DNA of 9,465 nucleotides from Rhodospirillales bacterium (GTDB lineage: Bacteria; Pseudomonadota; Alphaproteobacteria; Acetobacterales; Acetobacteraceae). Under the pieces are notes generated by a model. That model was not told where the DNA came from, searched no databases, and saw nothing but the letters and a program-made list of their open reading frames with translations. Each line of letters begins with the position of its first letter. The first letter of the stretch is position 1. This document shows positions 1-6,384 of this stretch, piece after piece. Made by a program: the position numbers and the translations under genes. The stretch is taken from positions 1 to 9,465 of the forward strand of contig JAGWIL010000052.1 of the NCBI GenBank assembly GCA_028866335.1. The letters are read 5' to 3'.

Positions 1-414
1 TGGGAAAAAGACCCCGATTTGTGCTGCGCCATCCGCAAGACCAACCCGCTGGACGATGCGCTGGAAGGTTTCGAGGCCTGGATCACCGGGCGCAAACGTG
101 GGCAATCCGCCACGCGGGCCAATTTGCAGTTGCAGGAAACCGGGGCCGATGGGCGCATTACCATCAACCCCCTGGCCTTCTGGGACGATGAGATGCTGGA
201 AGCCTATTTTCCGGCGCACGGCCTGCCGCATCACCCGCTTGAAGCCCAGGGCTACACCTCCATCGGCTGCGCCACCTGCACCGTGAAACCGTTGCCGGGG
301 CAGGATAAGCGCTCCGGCCGCTGGGCCGGGCAGGCAAAGGTGGAATGCGGCATCCACATGCCCCGCGCCATGACCAAACCGGAATGGCCGGAAAACCTCA
401 CTTTCGAGGTCTGA
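1..414 (+). CDS. cysH: Adenylyl-sulfate (APS) reductase, 3' part of gene
   Basis: This is the C-terminal 137 residues of a CysH-family reductase; the gene enters from beyond the left edge in frame 1. It reduces APS (or PAPS) to sulfite with thioredoxin or glutaredoxin as donor, in cytoplasmic sulfate assimilation. Seen: a CC pair in DLCCAIRK (window residues 8–9), a CxxC in GCATCT (residues 90 and 93), the RKRGQSATRA signature (31–40), RSGRW (104–108), and the catalytic Cys in ECGIHM (residue 116). The CC plus CxxC set is the [4Fe-4S] ligand set of APS-preferring enzymes, with spacing close to that of the Pseudomonas aeruginosa enzyme, so APS is the likelier substrate (EC 1.8.4.10). PAPS-specific enzymes of the E. 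coli type lack these four cysteines. The stop TGA is at 412–414. The start and nucleotide-binding half lie outside the window. Confidence 0.95.
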   Translation, partial: WEKDPDLCCAIRKTNPLDDALEGFEAWITGRKRGQSATRANLQLQETGADGRITINPLAFWDDEMLEAYFPAHGLPHHPLEAQGYTSIGCATCTVKPLPGQDKRSGRWAGQAKVECGIHMPRAMTKPEWPENLTFEV

Positions 415-463
415 GGCCCTTTCGCCTTTATGTTGCGGCGCGGCAGGCTGGCTTTACAGCAGG

Positions 464-506
464 CCCTGGATTGAATAACGCTGCAGGCGTTCCGTCCTGT
501 CCAGGG
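464..506 (+). other. Nested inverted repeat between cysH and gltA
   Basis: CCCTGGA at 464–470 is exactly complementary to TCCAGGG at 500–506. Inside this outer stem AACGC (477–481) pairs with GCGTT (487–491) around a 5-nt loop. It could be a weak cysH terminator (no T-run follows directly), a structured gltA leader or an operator. A poor promoter-like pair, TTTACA (453–458) and ATAACG (475–480) with 16 bp between, overlaps it. The pairing is seen; the function is a guess. Confidence 0.3.
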
Positions 507-542
507 TGGCTGTTTCTGCCTCCCTTTAGCTGCGCCACAACA

Positions 543-548
543 AGAAGG
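543..548 (+). promoter_or_regulatory. Shine-Dalgarno of gltA
   Basis: AGAAGG ends 8 nt before ATG 557 and supports that start. An in-frame GTG at 548–550 overlaps this motif and has no comparable site ahead of it, so the 3-residue longer form is unlikely. Confidence 0.7.
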
Positions 549-556
549 TGAAGAAC

Positions 557-1870
557 ATGGCCAAAACCGCAACCAGCAAACAAGCCGGCACGGCAACACT
601 CAGCTTCAACGGCACAACCGCGACGCTGCCGGTGCTGAGCGGTTCTCTAGGGCCAGAATGCCTGGATGTACGCAAGCTGCAAGGCGAGCTTGGCATCTTT
701 ACCTTTGACCCGAGCTACGGTGCCACAGCCTCCTGCGAAAGCTCGATCACCTATATCGATGGCGATGAGGGCGTGTTGCTGCATCGCGGCTATCCTATCG
801 ACCAGTTGGCCGAGCACTCATCCTTCCTGGAGGTTGCCTACCTGCTGCTGAATGGGGAATTACCGAACCAGAAAGAGCTGAAAACCTTCACCGACGGCGT
901 CACCCGCCACACCATGCTGCACGAGCAGATCCGCCGGTTCTGGGACGGTTTCCGCCGCGATGCCCACCCGATGGCGATGCTCTGCTCTGTTGTCGGCGCC
1001 ATGTCCGCCTTCTATCCGGATAGTATCGACATTCACGACGAGCGCCAGCGCGAAATTTCCGCCTTCCGGCTTATCGCGAAAATGCCGACGATTACCGCCT
1101 GGGCCTATAAATACAATGTCGGCCAGCCGTTCATGTACCCGCGCAACGACCTCTCTTACGCGGAGAACTTCCTGTACATGTTCCACGGGGTTCCGGCCGA
1201 GGCGTATAAACCAAATCCGGTTTTAACCAGGGCGATGGAGCGCATTTTCATTCTTCATGCGGACCATGAGCAGAATGCCTCCACCTCCACCGTGCGGCTT
1301 TCCGGCTCCACCGGCGCTAACCCCTTCGCCTGCATCGCGGCGGGCATCGCCTCGCTTTGGGGCCCCGCGCATGGTGGTGCCAACGAGGCTGTGCTGAAAA
1401 TGCTGGCCGAGATTGGTCACAAGGATAACATCCCCGATTTCATCAAACAGGTGAAAGATAAGGATTCCAACGTAAAACTGATGGGCTTTGGCCACCGCGT
1501 GTATAAAAACTACGACCCGCGCGCGAAGATCATGCAGAATACCTGCTACGAGGTGCTGAGCGAGCTTGGCATTAAGGATTCGCCCACGCTGGACCTGGCA
1601 ATGGAGCTGGAAAAAATCGCCCTGGAAGACGATTACTTCGTCTCCCGCAAGCTCTACCCGAACGTGGATTTCTATTCCGGCATCATTTTGAGCGCGATGG
1701 GCTTCCCCACCACCATGTTCACACCGATTTTCGCGCTGGCGCGGACAGTGGGCTGGATCAGCCAGTGGAAGGAAATGATCGAGGACCCCACAAACCGCAT
1801 CGGCCGCCCCCGGCAAATCTACACCGGTGCACCGCAGCGCGACTACACACCGGTTGATAAACGGGGCTGA
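557..1870 (+). CDS. gltA: Citrate synthase (type II, hexameric family)
   Basis: This gene encodes the cytoplasmic enzyme that condenses acetyl-CoA and oxaloacetate to citrate, the entry step of the TCA cycle. The protein is 437 residues, close to the usual 425–440 of Gram-negative type II enzymes. The three catalytic residues are visible: H272 in [10 protein letters not shown]313 in GFGHRVYK and D371 in YPNVDFYSG, with spacing matching E. coli H264, H305 and D362. The HADHEQNAS and STGANP stretches around residues 230–255 are also family signatures. An N-terminal beta-strand domain (about residues 15–65, with the TFDPSY and [11 protein letters not shown] segments) is the region carrying the NADH allosteric site in type II enzymes; whether NADH inhibits this one cannot be told. 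The start is set by AGAAGG 8 nt upstream. The gene ends in TGA and is followed 26 bp later by a strong intrinsic terminator. The paralogous 2-methylcitrate synthase is shorter (about 370–390 residues) and fits less well. Confidence 0.97.
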   Translation: MAKTATSKQAGTATLSFNGTTATLPVLSGSLGPECLDVRKLQGELGIFTFDPSYGATASCESSITYIDGDEGVLLHRGYPIDQLAEHSSFLEVAYLLLNGELPNQKELKTFTDGVTRHTMLHEQIRRFWDGFRRDAHPMAMLCSVVGAMSAFYPDSIDIHDERQREISAFRLIAKMPTITAWAYKYNVGQPFMYPRNDLSYAENFLYMFHGVPAEAYKPNPVLTRAMERIFILHADHEQNASTSTVRLSGSTGANPFACIAAGIASLWGPAHGGANEAVLKMLAEIGHKDNIPDFIKQVKDKDSNVKLMGFGHRVYKNYDPRAKIMQNTCYEVLSELGIKDSPTLDLAMELEKIALEDDYFVSRKLYPNVDFYSGIILSAMGFPTTMFTPIFALARTVGWISQWKEMIEDPTNRIGRPRQIYTGAPQRDYTPVDKRG

Positions 1871-1896
1871 TGCGCCGCTTTATCGCAAAACCCGCC

Positions 1897-1931
1897 AACC
1901 CTTCCGCGGCCCACACGCGGAAGGGTTTTTT
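1897..1931 (+). terminator. Intrinsic terminator of gltA
   Basis: A perfect 12-bp stem is formed by AACCCTTCCGCG (1897–1908) and CGCGGAAGGGTT (1916–1927), with a 7-nt loop (1909–1915) and a run of six T at 1926–1931. This is a canonical Rho-independent terminator starting 26 bp after the gltA stop. It ends one base before the start codon of the following channel gene, so its 3' arm is also that gene's ribosome-binding region. Confidence 0.92.
1919..1925 (+). promoter_or_regulatory. Shine-Dalgarno embedded in the terminator 3' arm
   Basis: GGAAGGG lies within the 3' arm of the gltA terminator stem and ends 6 nt before ATG 1932, an ideal spacing. In a transcript starting upstream of 1897 the hairpin would bury it; in a transcript starting inside the 5' arm or loop it would be free. 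No other good site is near ATG 1932 or the alternative ATG 1944. Confidence 0.6.
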
Positions 1932-2975
1932 ATGGGCACCGGGATGAGGCGTTTCGCCGACAGCCCGGCGCGCAACCTTATCTACGGCGTTGGCTTCATG
2001 GCGGCAGTGGTTGTTTGCGCCACGCTGGCCTTTATTGCCCAGGGCTGGAGCCTAGGTGACGCATTTTATTTCGTTGTCATCACGGTATTCACCGTGGGGT
2101 ATGACGAGGTGCACCCGCTCATAACGCCGGAGCTGCGGGCAATCACCCTGGCTACCATCATGCTAGGCTGCACGGGCATGATCTTCCTTACCGGCGCGCT
2201 GGTGCAGTTCATTACCTTCGGGCAGATCCAGCAATTATTGGGAAACAGGCGGATGAAAACACAGATCGGTAAGATGAGCGGGCATGTAATCGTCTGCGGG
2301 TATGGGCGCATCGGGCATATGCTCGCCGCTGAGCTAACCGCAGGCGGGGCACAATTTTTAATTCTGGACCGTGAAGAGGCGAAACTGGCCGAGGCGGCGG
2401 AGCGTGGCCACATCACGCTTGCTGGCGATGCAACGGACGAACAGGTGCTGGAAGAGGCCGGTGTGCGCCGGGCGCGGGCTTTGGCCTGCGTGGTGCCTAA
2501 CGACGCGGTGAACGTGTTCATTACCCTCTCGGCCCGCAATTTGAATAAGGATATCGAGATTATCGCGCGCGGCGAGGCGGCGAGCACAAAGAGCAAGCTG
2601 CTGCGAGCGGGTGCCAACGCGGTGGTTGAGCCCACGCATATCGGCGCTGAGCGCATCGCCCAGCTTATTCTTTTTCCACAAAGCGCCGAGCTTACCGATT
2701 CAAGCAATATGCTGGCCTTGAGCACCGGCTTGCGCACATTGGGGCTGGAGCTGGAGGTGATGCCCGTGGCGCCCGGCAGCGCCTTTGCCGGGCAAACGGT
2801 GGCGCAGATTGAACGCAACGCCCAGGGCACGCTGTTTGTGGTGGCGATTCACCGCCGCGATGGCGCGACCATCAACCGTCCCGGCCCGGAATTGGTGGTG
2901 GAAGCCGAAGATGGCGTGGCGGTAATCACCCGTGCCGGACGTGAAACGCCGAAAACCAATCAATCGATTAATTGA
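1932..2975 (+). CDS. Two-TM potassium channel protein with RCK (TrkA-N/TrkA-C) domains
   Basis: This 347-residue inner-membrane channel has the layout of MthK-type prokaryotic K+ channels. TM1 is at about residues 14–36, a pore helix and filter at about 41–59, TM2 at about 66–95, then a cytoplasmic TrkA-N/RCK domain from residue 117 with the Rossmann motif CGYGRIGH (122–129) and the acidic strand end LDRE (D146), and a TrkA-C-like domain from about residue 255 to the end. Four subunits would form the pore, and ligand binding to the RCK ring would gate it. Odd: the filter reads TVGYDEV (54–60). The second filter glycine, normally GYG, is Asp58, coded GAC at 2103–2105, one base from the GGC expected. 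Selectivity may therefore be altered. The start at 1932 is chosen because GGAAGGG lies 6 nt upstream; the reading frame is open back to 1827, but that part overlaps gltA and the terminator and has no channel-like sequence. It is convergent with the autotransporter gene. Confidence 0.88.
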   Translation: MGTGMRRFADSPARNLIYGVGFMAAVVVCATLAFIAQGWSLGDAFYFVVITVFTVGYDEVHPLITPELRAITLATIMLGCTGMIFLTGALVQFITFGQIQQLLGNRRMKTQIGKMSGHVIVCGYGRIGHMLAAELTAGGAQFLILDREEAKLAEAAERGHITLAGDATDEQVLEEAGVRRARALACVVPNDAVNVFITLSARNLNKDIEIIARGEAASTKSKLLRAGANAVVEPTHIGAERIAQLILFPQSAELTDSSNMLALSTGLRTLGLELEVMPVAPGSAFAGQTVAQIERNAQGTLFVVAIHRRDGATINRPGPELVVEAEDGVAVITRAGRETPKTNQSIN

Positions 2976-2988
2976 TAAGTTAAATTTA

Positions 2989-5493
2989 TTAGAACCGGAG
3001 CAGAAGCCCGCCTTGCAGGCTTTGCGCGTGCCAATTGCCCGCCAGCATAGCATTGTAGCGCACTGAGAGCCGCCAATTGCCCCGGCCTATGGCCAGACCC
3101 AGCACTGCTTCGCCCGCCACCGGCGCGAGATGCGGTGGCGCGACGCTGAATGCGGTGCCGTCCTGCGCCGTCATGCCCACCGAGACACCAGGGTTAATGG
3201 CGTTCACCGTAAGCCCGATTGTGGCATTTGGGCTTACATAAAACCCTTGCCCGGTGATGAAGTTTCGCGAGGCGTTAAGGCGCAGATAGGGGGCCACATA
3301 AATGCCGCTGGCAGAGGCGGTTTTTACCGCCAGAGGTTGCGCGGCGGCGGCCTCGTTCAAGCCGCCAAGCGCATAGCGGGTTATCTCCAGCCCCGCCGCC
3401 GGGCGGAAAGCCCCACCCCAAGCGGCGATGGGAAATGCGGCCTGCAGGGCAGCAGAGAGCACATTGCCATGGCCGTTGGCCGCAGCCCAGCCTGCCCCGG
3501 TGGCGCGGGTGGTGCCGGTGTTCACCAGCCCATCCATCAGCTCGGCACTCAGCGCGGCAGGGCCCCAGTTTATCCCGCCATAAAGGCCAAGCCGCATGGT
3601 GCCCAAAAACGCCTTGCCGCCTGCCTCGTCCTTTAAATTCAGCACGTCGTACCCCACCGCCAGGCCCAGGCGGCCAGCGCCGACAGCGCGGTCCAGCCCC
3701 GCCAGAAACCCGCCGCCGCGCGCGTTATATGCGCCGTCTGTCGAGATATCGCTGCCGGTGGCCTGCATCCAGCCGCCCATGCCGCAAAACCCGCTGGCCA
3801 GGGCCGAAACCACATTGGCCGCCTGCCCTGCCTGCGGCCCAGCCGGTGCCGGTGCCGTGCAAGGCGCGCCGCTCTGCCCATCCGCCCGCGCCAGCAATGC
3901 CTGGCCGGAGGCAGCACCCGCCAGCGCCAAAACCTGCCCGGCATTTGCGAACACCGCGCCATCTGGCGGTGCCACCACCACTGTTTGCCTCACCGCCAGC
4001 ACCAAGGCGGGTGGTGCCACAGAAACAACGGGCGTCTGGCTGGCGGTTATCGTCACCGCGCCTGCGGGCAAGCGGCTGTGTTGCGCCGCGTCGCTCACCT
4101 GCACGGTGGAGAAATCGCCGCTTACCCCGCCTGCTGCGGTGAGGAAACTATAGCTGCCCGGTTGGTAGGTGCCGGGGGAGAGCACGTAAGCCAGCGTGCC
4201 CGCCAGATGCGCGGTGCCGGTGACGGCCAGATGACTCATGCCCAGCGGCGTTACCACCACGCGCAGCGTGCCGGTGCTGGTTTGGGTGTAGTCGCCCTGG
4301 ATGGTGAGCGGCGTACCAACCAGCCCGGCGGTGAGCGTGCCCGCATTCACTACCTGCCCGGCTTGCCAGTTGCCGCTCACCGTCCACATGGCGTTTTGCA
4401 GGATGTTGACCTGCCCGGCCTGCAAGCCGGTGATATCGCCTGAAAGACTGCCATGCCCGGCGAGGTTGATGGTGCTGGCGGTGCCGTTTGCGGCGATCGC
4501 GCCGTTAACCACGCTGCCGGTTTCCAGCGTCACTCTGCTGGCCCCACCGCGCAGGCTTATGGCGTTACCCCCCGCGGTTGCGGTGATGGTGCCAGCGTTG
4601 TTGATGACCGCGCCAGCGTTCACGACAACACCCGTAAGCCCGGTGATGGTTCCTGCGTTGCTCAGCCTGCCGCCTTTGTTGAATTGCACGCCTGCCTGGC
4701 CGCCATGGATCACGCCAGAATTAACCACCGTGCCACCCTGGCCGATATCGATTATGCCATCCGTGCCACCGGCGATGATGCCGCTATTGGTGATGGTGGA
4801 ATCACCCATGAGGTATACGCCGAAAAGCGGCCCGGAAATGAGCCCGGCATTGGTGATGGAAGAACCATTGCCACCCGCATAAACGCCAGAATACCCGCCC
4901 AGTAATTCACCCCCGGCAGCATTGGTGAGGCTGCCGCCGGAATACAGCGAAACAGCATCGCCATTGCGCGCCGAGATGGTGCCGCTGTTCTGCACCACGC
5001 CCAGCCCATTGCCAGTGTAAACGCCGATATGCGCGCCGAAGATTGAGCCGGTATTGGTGACCACTCCTCCCCGGTTGAGGCTGATGCCGTCATCCCCCGC
5101 GCCGATCTGGCCTGAATTGATGACCGTGGCGGCAACGCCCGCCGCGCGCACCCCATAGCTGCTCGCGTTGATGAGCCCGGAATTTGCCACCGAACCGCCA
5201 CCACCCAGGGCAATGCCGATGCCCGCCGAATCCTGCACCTGCCCGGCATTGGTAAATTGCGTCGGCAAGTTGGCGCTAACGGCCGCTCCTCCGGCGGCAG
5301 TGATGCTGACCCCTGTCGCGATTTCAACCGGTCCGGCCAGCCCATCCAGCGAAAGGCTGCCGGTTTGGCTGGTATTGATTACGGTTTGGGCCAGGGCGGG
5401 GGCATTGAGGGAAAGGGCGGCGGGTAAGGCCAGAAGCGGCGCACAACCAGCCTTCGAGATACGCCGCACAACCTCCTGGGGCTCGGAATTCAT
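2989..5493 (-). CDS. Autotransporter (type Va secretion) with beta-helix repeat passenger
   Basis: This 834-residue self-secreting outer-membrane protein has a signal peptide at residues 1–35 (RR, then a hydrophobic Leu/Ala stretch ending ALA before Gln36). The passenger spans about 36–540; its first part has about eleven repeats of ~22 residues centred on N-[AST]-G-x-[IV], typical of right-handed beta-helices. A junction segment with PGTYQPGSYSFL (440–451) resembles the conserved region just before autotransporter barrels. The last ~265 residues (from about 571) are an alternating amphipathic beta-barrel ending in LLLRF, the C-terminal Phe recognised by the Bam machinery. Odd: two cysteines, C545 and C570, sit just ahead of the barrel, in proteins that usually avoid Cys; they could form a disulfide. 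The only other Cys (C17) is in the signal peptide without a lipobox. GAGG lies about 10 nt before ATG 5493, a modest ribosome site. A surface adhesin is the likely role, but the ligand is unknown. No protease or esterase motif was seen. Confidence 0.88.
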   Translation of the reverse strand: MNSEPQEVVRRISKAGCAPLLALPAALSLNAPALAQTVINTSQTGSLSLDGLAGPVEIATGVSITAAGGAAVSANLPTQFTNAGQVQDSAGIGIALGGGGSVANSGLINASSYGVRAAGVAATVINSGQIGAGDDGISLNRGGVVTNTGSIFGAHIGVYTGNGLGVVQNSGTISARNGDAVSLYSGGSLTNAAGGELLGGYSGVYAGGNGSSITNAGLISGPLFGVYLMGDSTITNSGIIAGGTDGIIDIGQGGTVVNSGVIHGGQAGVQFNKGGRLSNAGTITGLTGVVVNAGAVINNAGTITATAGGNAISLRGGASRVTLETGSVVNGAIAANGTASTINLAGHGSLSGDITGLQAGQVNILQNAMWTVSGNWQAGQVVNAGTLTAGLVGTPLTIQGDYTQTSTGTLRVVVTPLGMSHLAVTGTAHLAGTLAYVLSPGTYQPGSYSFLTAAGGVSGDFSTVQVSDAAQHSRLPAGAVTITASQTPVVSVAPPALVLAVRQTVVVAPPDGAVFANAGQVLALAGAASGQALLARADGQSGAPCTAPAPAGPQAGQAANVVSALASGFCGMGGWMQATGSDISTDGAYNARGGGFLAGLDRAVGAGRLGLAVGYDVLNLKDEAGGKAFLGTMRLGLYGGINWGPAALSAELMDGLVNTGTTRATGAGWAAANGHGNVLSAALQAAFPIAAWGGAFRPAAGLEITRYALGGLNEAAAAQPLAVKTASASGIYVAPYLRLNASRNFITGQGFYVSPNATIGLTVNAINPGVSVGMTAQDGTAFSVAPPHLAPVAGEAVLGLAIGRGNWRLSVRYNAMLAGNWHAQSLQGGLLLRF
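4564..5250 (-). repeat. Tandem ~22-residue beta-helix repeats in the autotransporter passenger
   Basis: The repeat marker Asn occurs at residues 82, 104, 126, 147, 169, 191, 215, 236, 258, 279 and 299, so spacing is 20–24 residues, mostly 21–22 (about 66 bp). Units look like TNSGIIAGGTDGI or VNSGVIHGGQAGV: N-[ST/A]-G-x-I followed by Gly-rich turns and a G-[IV] strand. The unit at 191 is degenerate (NAAGGEL). DNA copies are diverged, so recent unit expansion is not obvious. Confidence 0.8.
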
Positions 5494-5732
5494 CGGGGGT
5501 CATCCTCATAAGCTGCCCCGTTTTGCGGCATATCCACGACTAGAGATTGTGCCCAGCCTAAACCCGCCATCGTGAACGGAGCGTTAATCGCCACCGCCGA
5601 AGATGAACGTGCCATTTACCAATCCGCACTGGACCAGCCGGAGCTTGAGGGCCAAAACCCTTGCCTCGCGCGCCCGGGCGGCGTAAGCCCCGGCCTCACG
5701 ATCATTCAGTATTCAATCCGCAGGGCAGTTTT
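5494..5732. promoter_or_regulatory. Divergent intergenic region (autotransporter / efp)
   Basis: This 239-bp spacer lies between two genes that diverge from it, so it must carry promoters for both unless efp is read from within a larger unit. I could not pick convincing –35/–10 boxes for either direction. It contains a 10-bp perfect palindrome CGCCCGGGCG (5671–5680) and, directly before efp, AGGG (5722–5725), 7 nt from ATG 5733. A short open frame 5572–5736 on the plus strand is treated as a finding, not as a gene. Confidence 0.5.
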
Positions 5733-6299
5733 ATGAAGCAGCAGGCAAACCTTATTCGCGCTGGCCAGGTCATCGAGCACGAAGGCAACCGCTGGACCGT
5801 GCTGAAGCAGCAGATCATCACCCCCGGCAAGGGCGGCGCTTTCATTCAGGTGGAAATGCGTAACCTGAAGACCGGCAACAAAACAAATGAGCGTTGGCGC
5901 ACGGCCGACACCGTGGAGCGCCTGACCACCGAGGACCGGGATTACAGCTATTCCTACACCGATGGCGACAACCTGGTGCTGATGGACCCCGAAACCTTTG
6001 AGCAGTTTATGGTGCCCGCCACGATTCTGGGCGATTCCGCGCCGTTTTTGCAGGACAACATGGCGGTTTCCGTGGCGCTGGTGGAAGGCGACCCGGTTGG
6101 CATTACCTTGCCGCCGCACGCCACGCTGGAAGTAGTGGAGGCGGACCCGGTGGTGAAGGGACAGACCGCTTCTTCCTCCTACAAACCCGCCAAGCTTTCC
6201 AACGGCGTGAAAACGCTGGTGCCGCCCTTTATTGAGGCCGGTGAGCGGATTGTGGTGCGTACGGAAGATGGCTCTTACGTAGAGCGCGCCAAAGGATAA
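5733..6299 (+). CDS. efp: Translation elongation factor P
   Basis: EF-P binds the ribosome between the P and E sites and relieves stalling at consecutive prolines. The 188-residue length is exactly typical. Three beta domains fit: a KOW-like N-domain (about 1–65), an OB domain (about 67–127) and a C-terminal OB domain (about 130–188) with the GVKTLVPPFIEAGERIVVRT stretch. The modified loop reads TPGKGGAF with Lys33 at the tip, so this is the Lys type expected to be beta-lysylated by EpmA/EpmB, rather than the Arg type modified by EarP; neither modification gene is in the window. The start ATG 5733 gives the standard MKQQANLIRAG N-terminus and has AGGG 7 nt upstream; the 24-residue in-frame extension back to 5661 is Pro/Arg-rich and not EF-P-like. 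Poly-proline substrates are plausible next door: the OmpA-like protein at 7228 is very proline-rich. Confidence 0.97.
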   Translation: MKQQANLIRAGQVIEHEGNRWTVLKQQIITPGKGGAFIQVEMRNLKTGNKTNERWRTADTVERLTTEDRDYSYSYTDGDNLVLMDPETFEQFMVPATILGDSAPFLQDNMAVSVALVEGDPVGITLPPHATLEVVEADPVVKGQTASSSYKPAKLSNGVKTLVPPFIEAGERIVVRTEDGSYVERAKG

Positions 6300-6333
6300 A
6301 CTCTACCCGGGCCGCGTTTTGGCCCGGGCGAGT
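6300..6333 (+). terminator. Hairpin just after efp
   Basis: CCCGGGCC (6306–6313) pairs perfectly with GGCCCGGG (6321–6328) around a 7-nt loop, and the flanking ACTC (6300–6303) pairs with GAGT (6330–6333) across a small internal mismatch. It begins one base after the efp stop codon. The T-rich tail is poor (TTT at 6333–6335), so it may slow polymerase or protect the mRNA end, acting with the next hairpin. Confidence 0.65.
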
Positions 6334-6342
6334 TTCTCACCT

Positions 6343-6363
6343 GCCCGCTCCATGCGGGCTTTT
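6343..6363 (+). terminator. Second hairpin with T-run, between efp and suhB
   Basis: GCCCGC (6343–6348) pairs with GCGGGC (6354–6359) around the 5-nt loop TCCAT, followed at once by TTTT and, after ATTG, another TTTT. This is a good intrinsic terminator 21 bp ahead of the likely suhB start. Together with the preceding hairpin it would separate efp from the suhB cluster, so suhB either has its own promoter downstream or depends on read-through. Confidence 0.75.
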
Positions 6364-6384
6364 ATTGTTTTAGGGTTTTTCGCC

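Noticed and set aside
1827..1931. Longer N-terminus of the channel protein (start 1827)
   Set aside because: It would overlap gltA by 44 bp and be translated through the terminator stem; the extra 35 residues show no membrane or channel character.
2959..2988. AT-rich dyad (ATCAAT/ATTGAT) between the convergent channel and autotransporter genes as a shared terminator
   Set aside because: The stem is only 6 bp, all but one pair per arm A:T, with a 6-nt loop and no clear T-run on the plus strand; on the minus strand TGGTTTT follows, but this is too weak to call.
3130..4905. Several long plus-strand open frames inside the autotransporter gene
   Set aside because: They are shadows of a GC-rich repetitive coding sequence. 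They are Pro/Arg/Ala-rich and recognisable as no family, while the minus-strand frame has a signal peptide, repeats and a barrel.
5590..5711. Minus-strand open frame ending in FGGGD in the divergent spacer
   Set aside because: It has plausible codon use but no ATG or GTG start after its upstream stop, no ribosome site and no recognisable homology; probably chance.
5661..5732. 24-residue N-terminal extension of EF-P
   Set aside because: EF-P proteins begin with the sequence found at ATG 5733, which has its own AGGG site; the extension is Pro/Arg-rich intergenic translation.
6319..6384. Longer SuhB N-terminus from 6319
   Set aside because: It runs through both hairpins between efp and suhB; family similarity starts at MPRLSA (6388).
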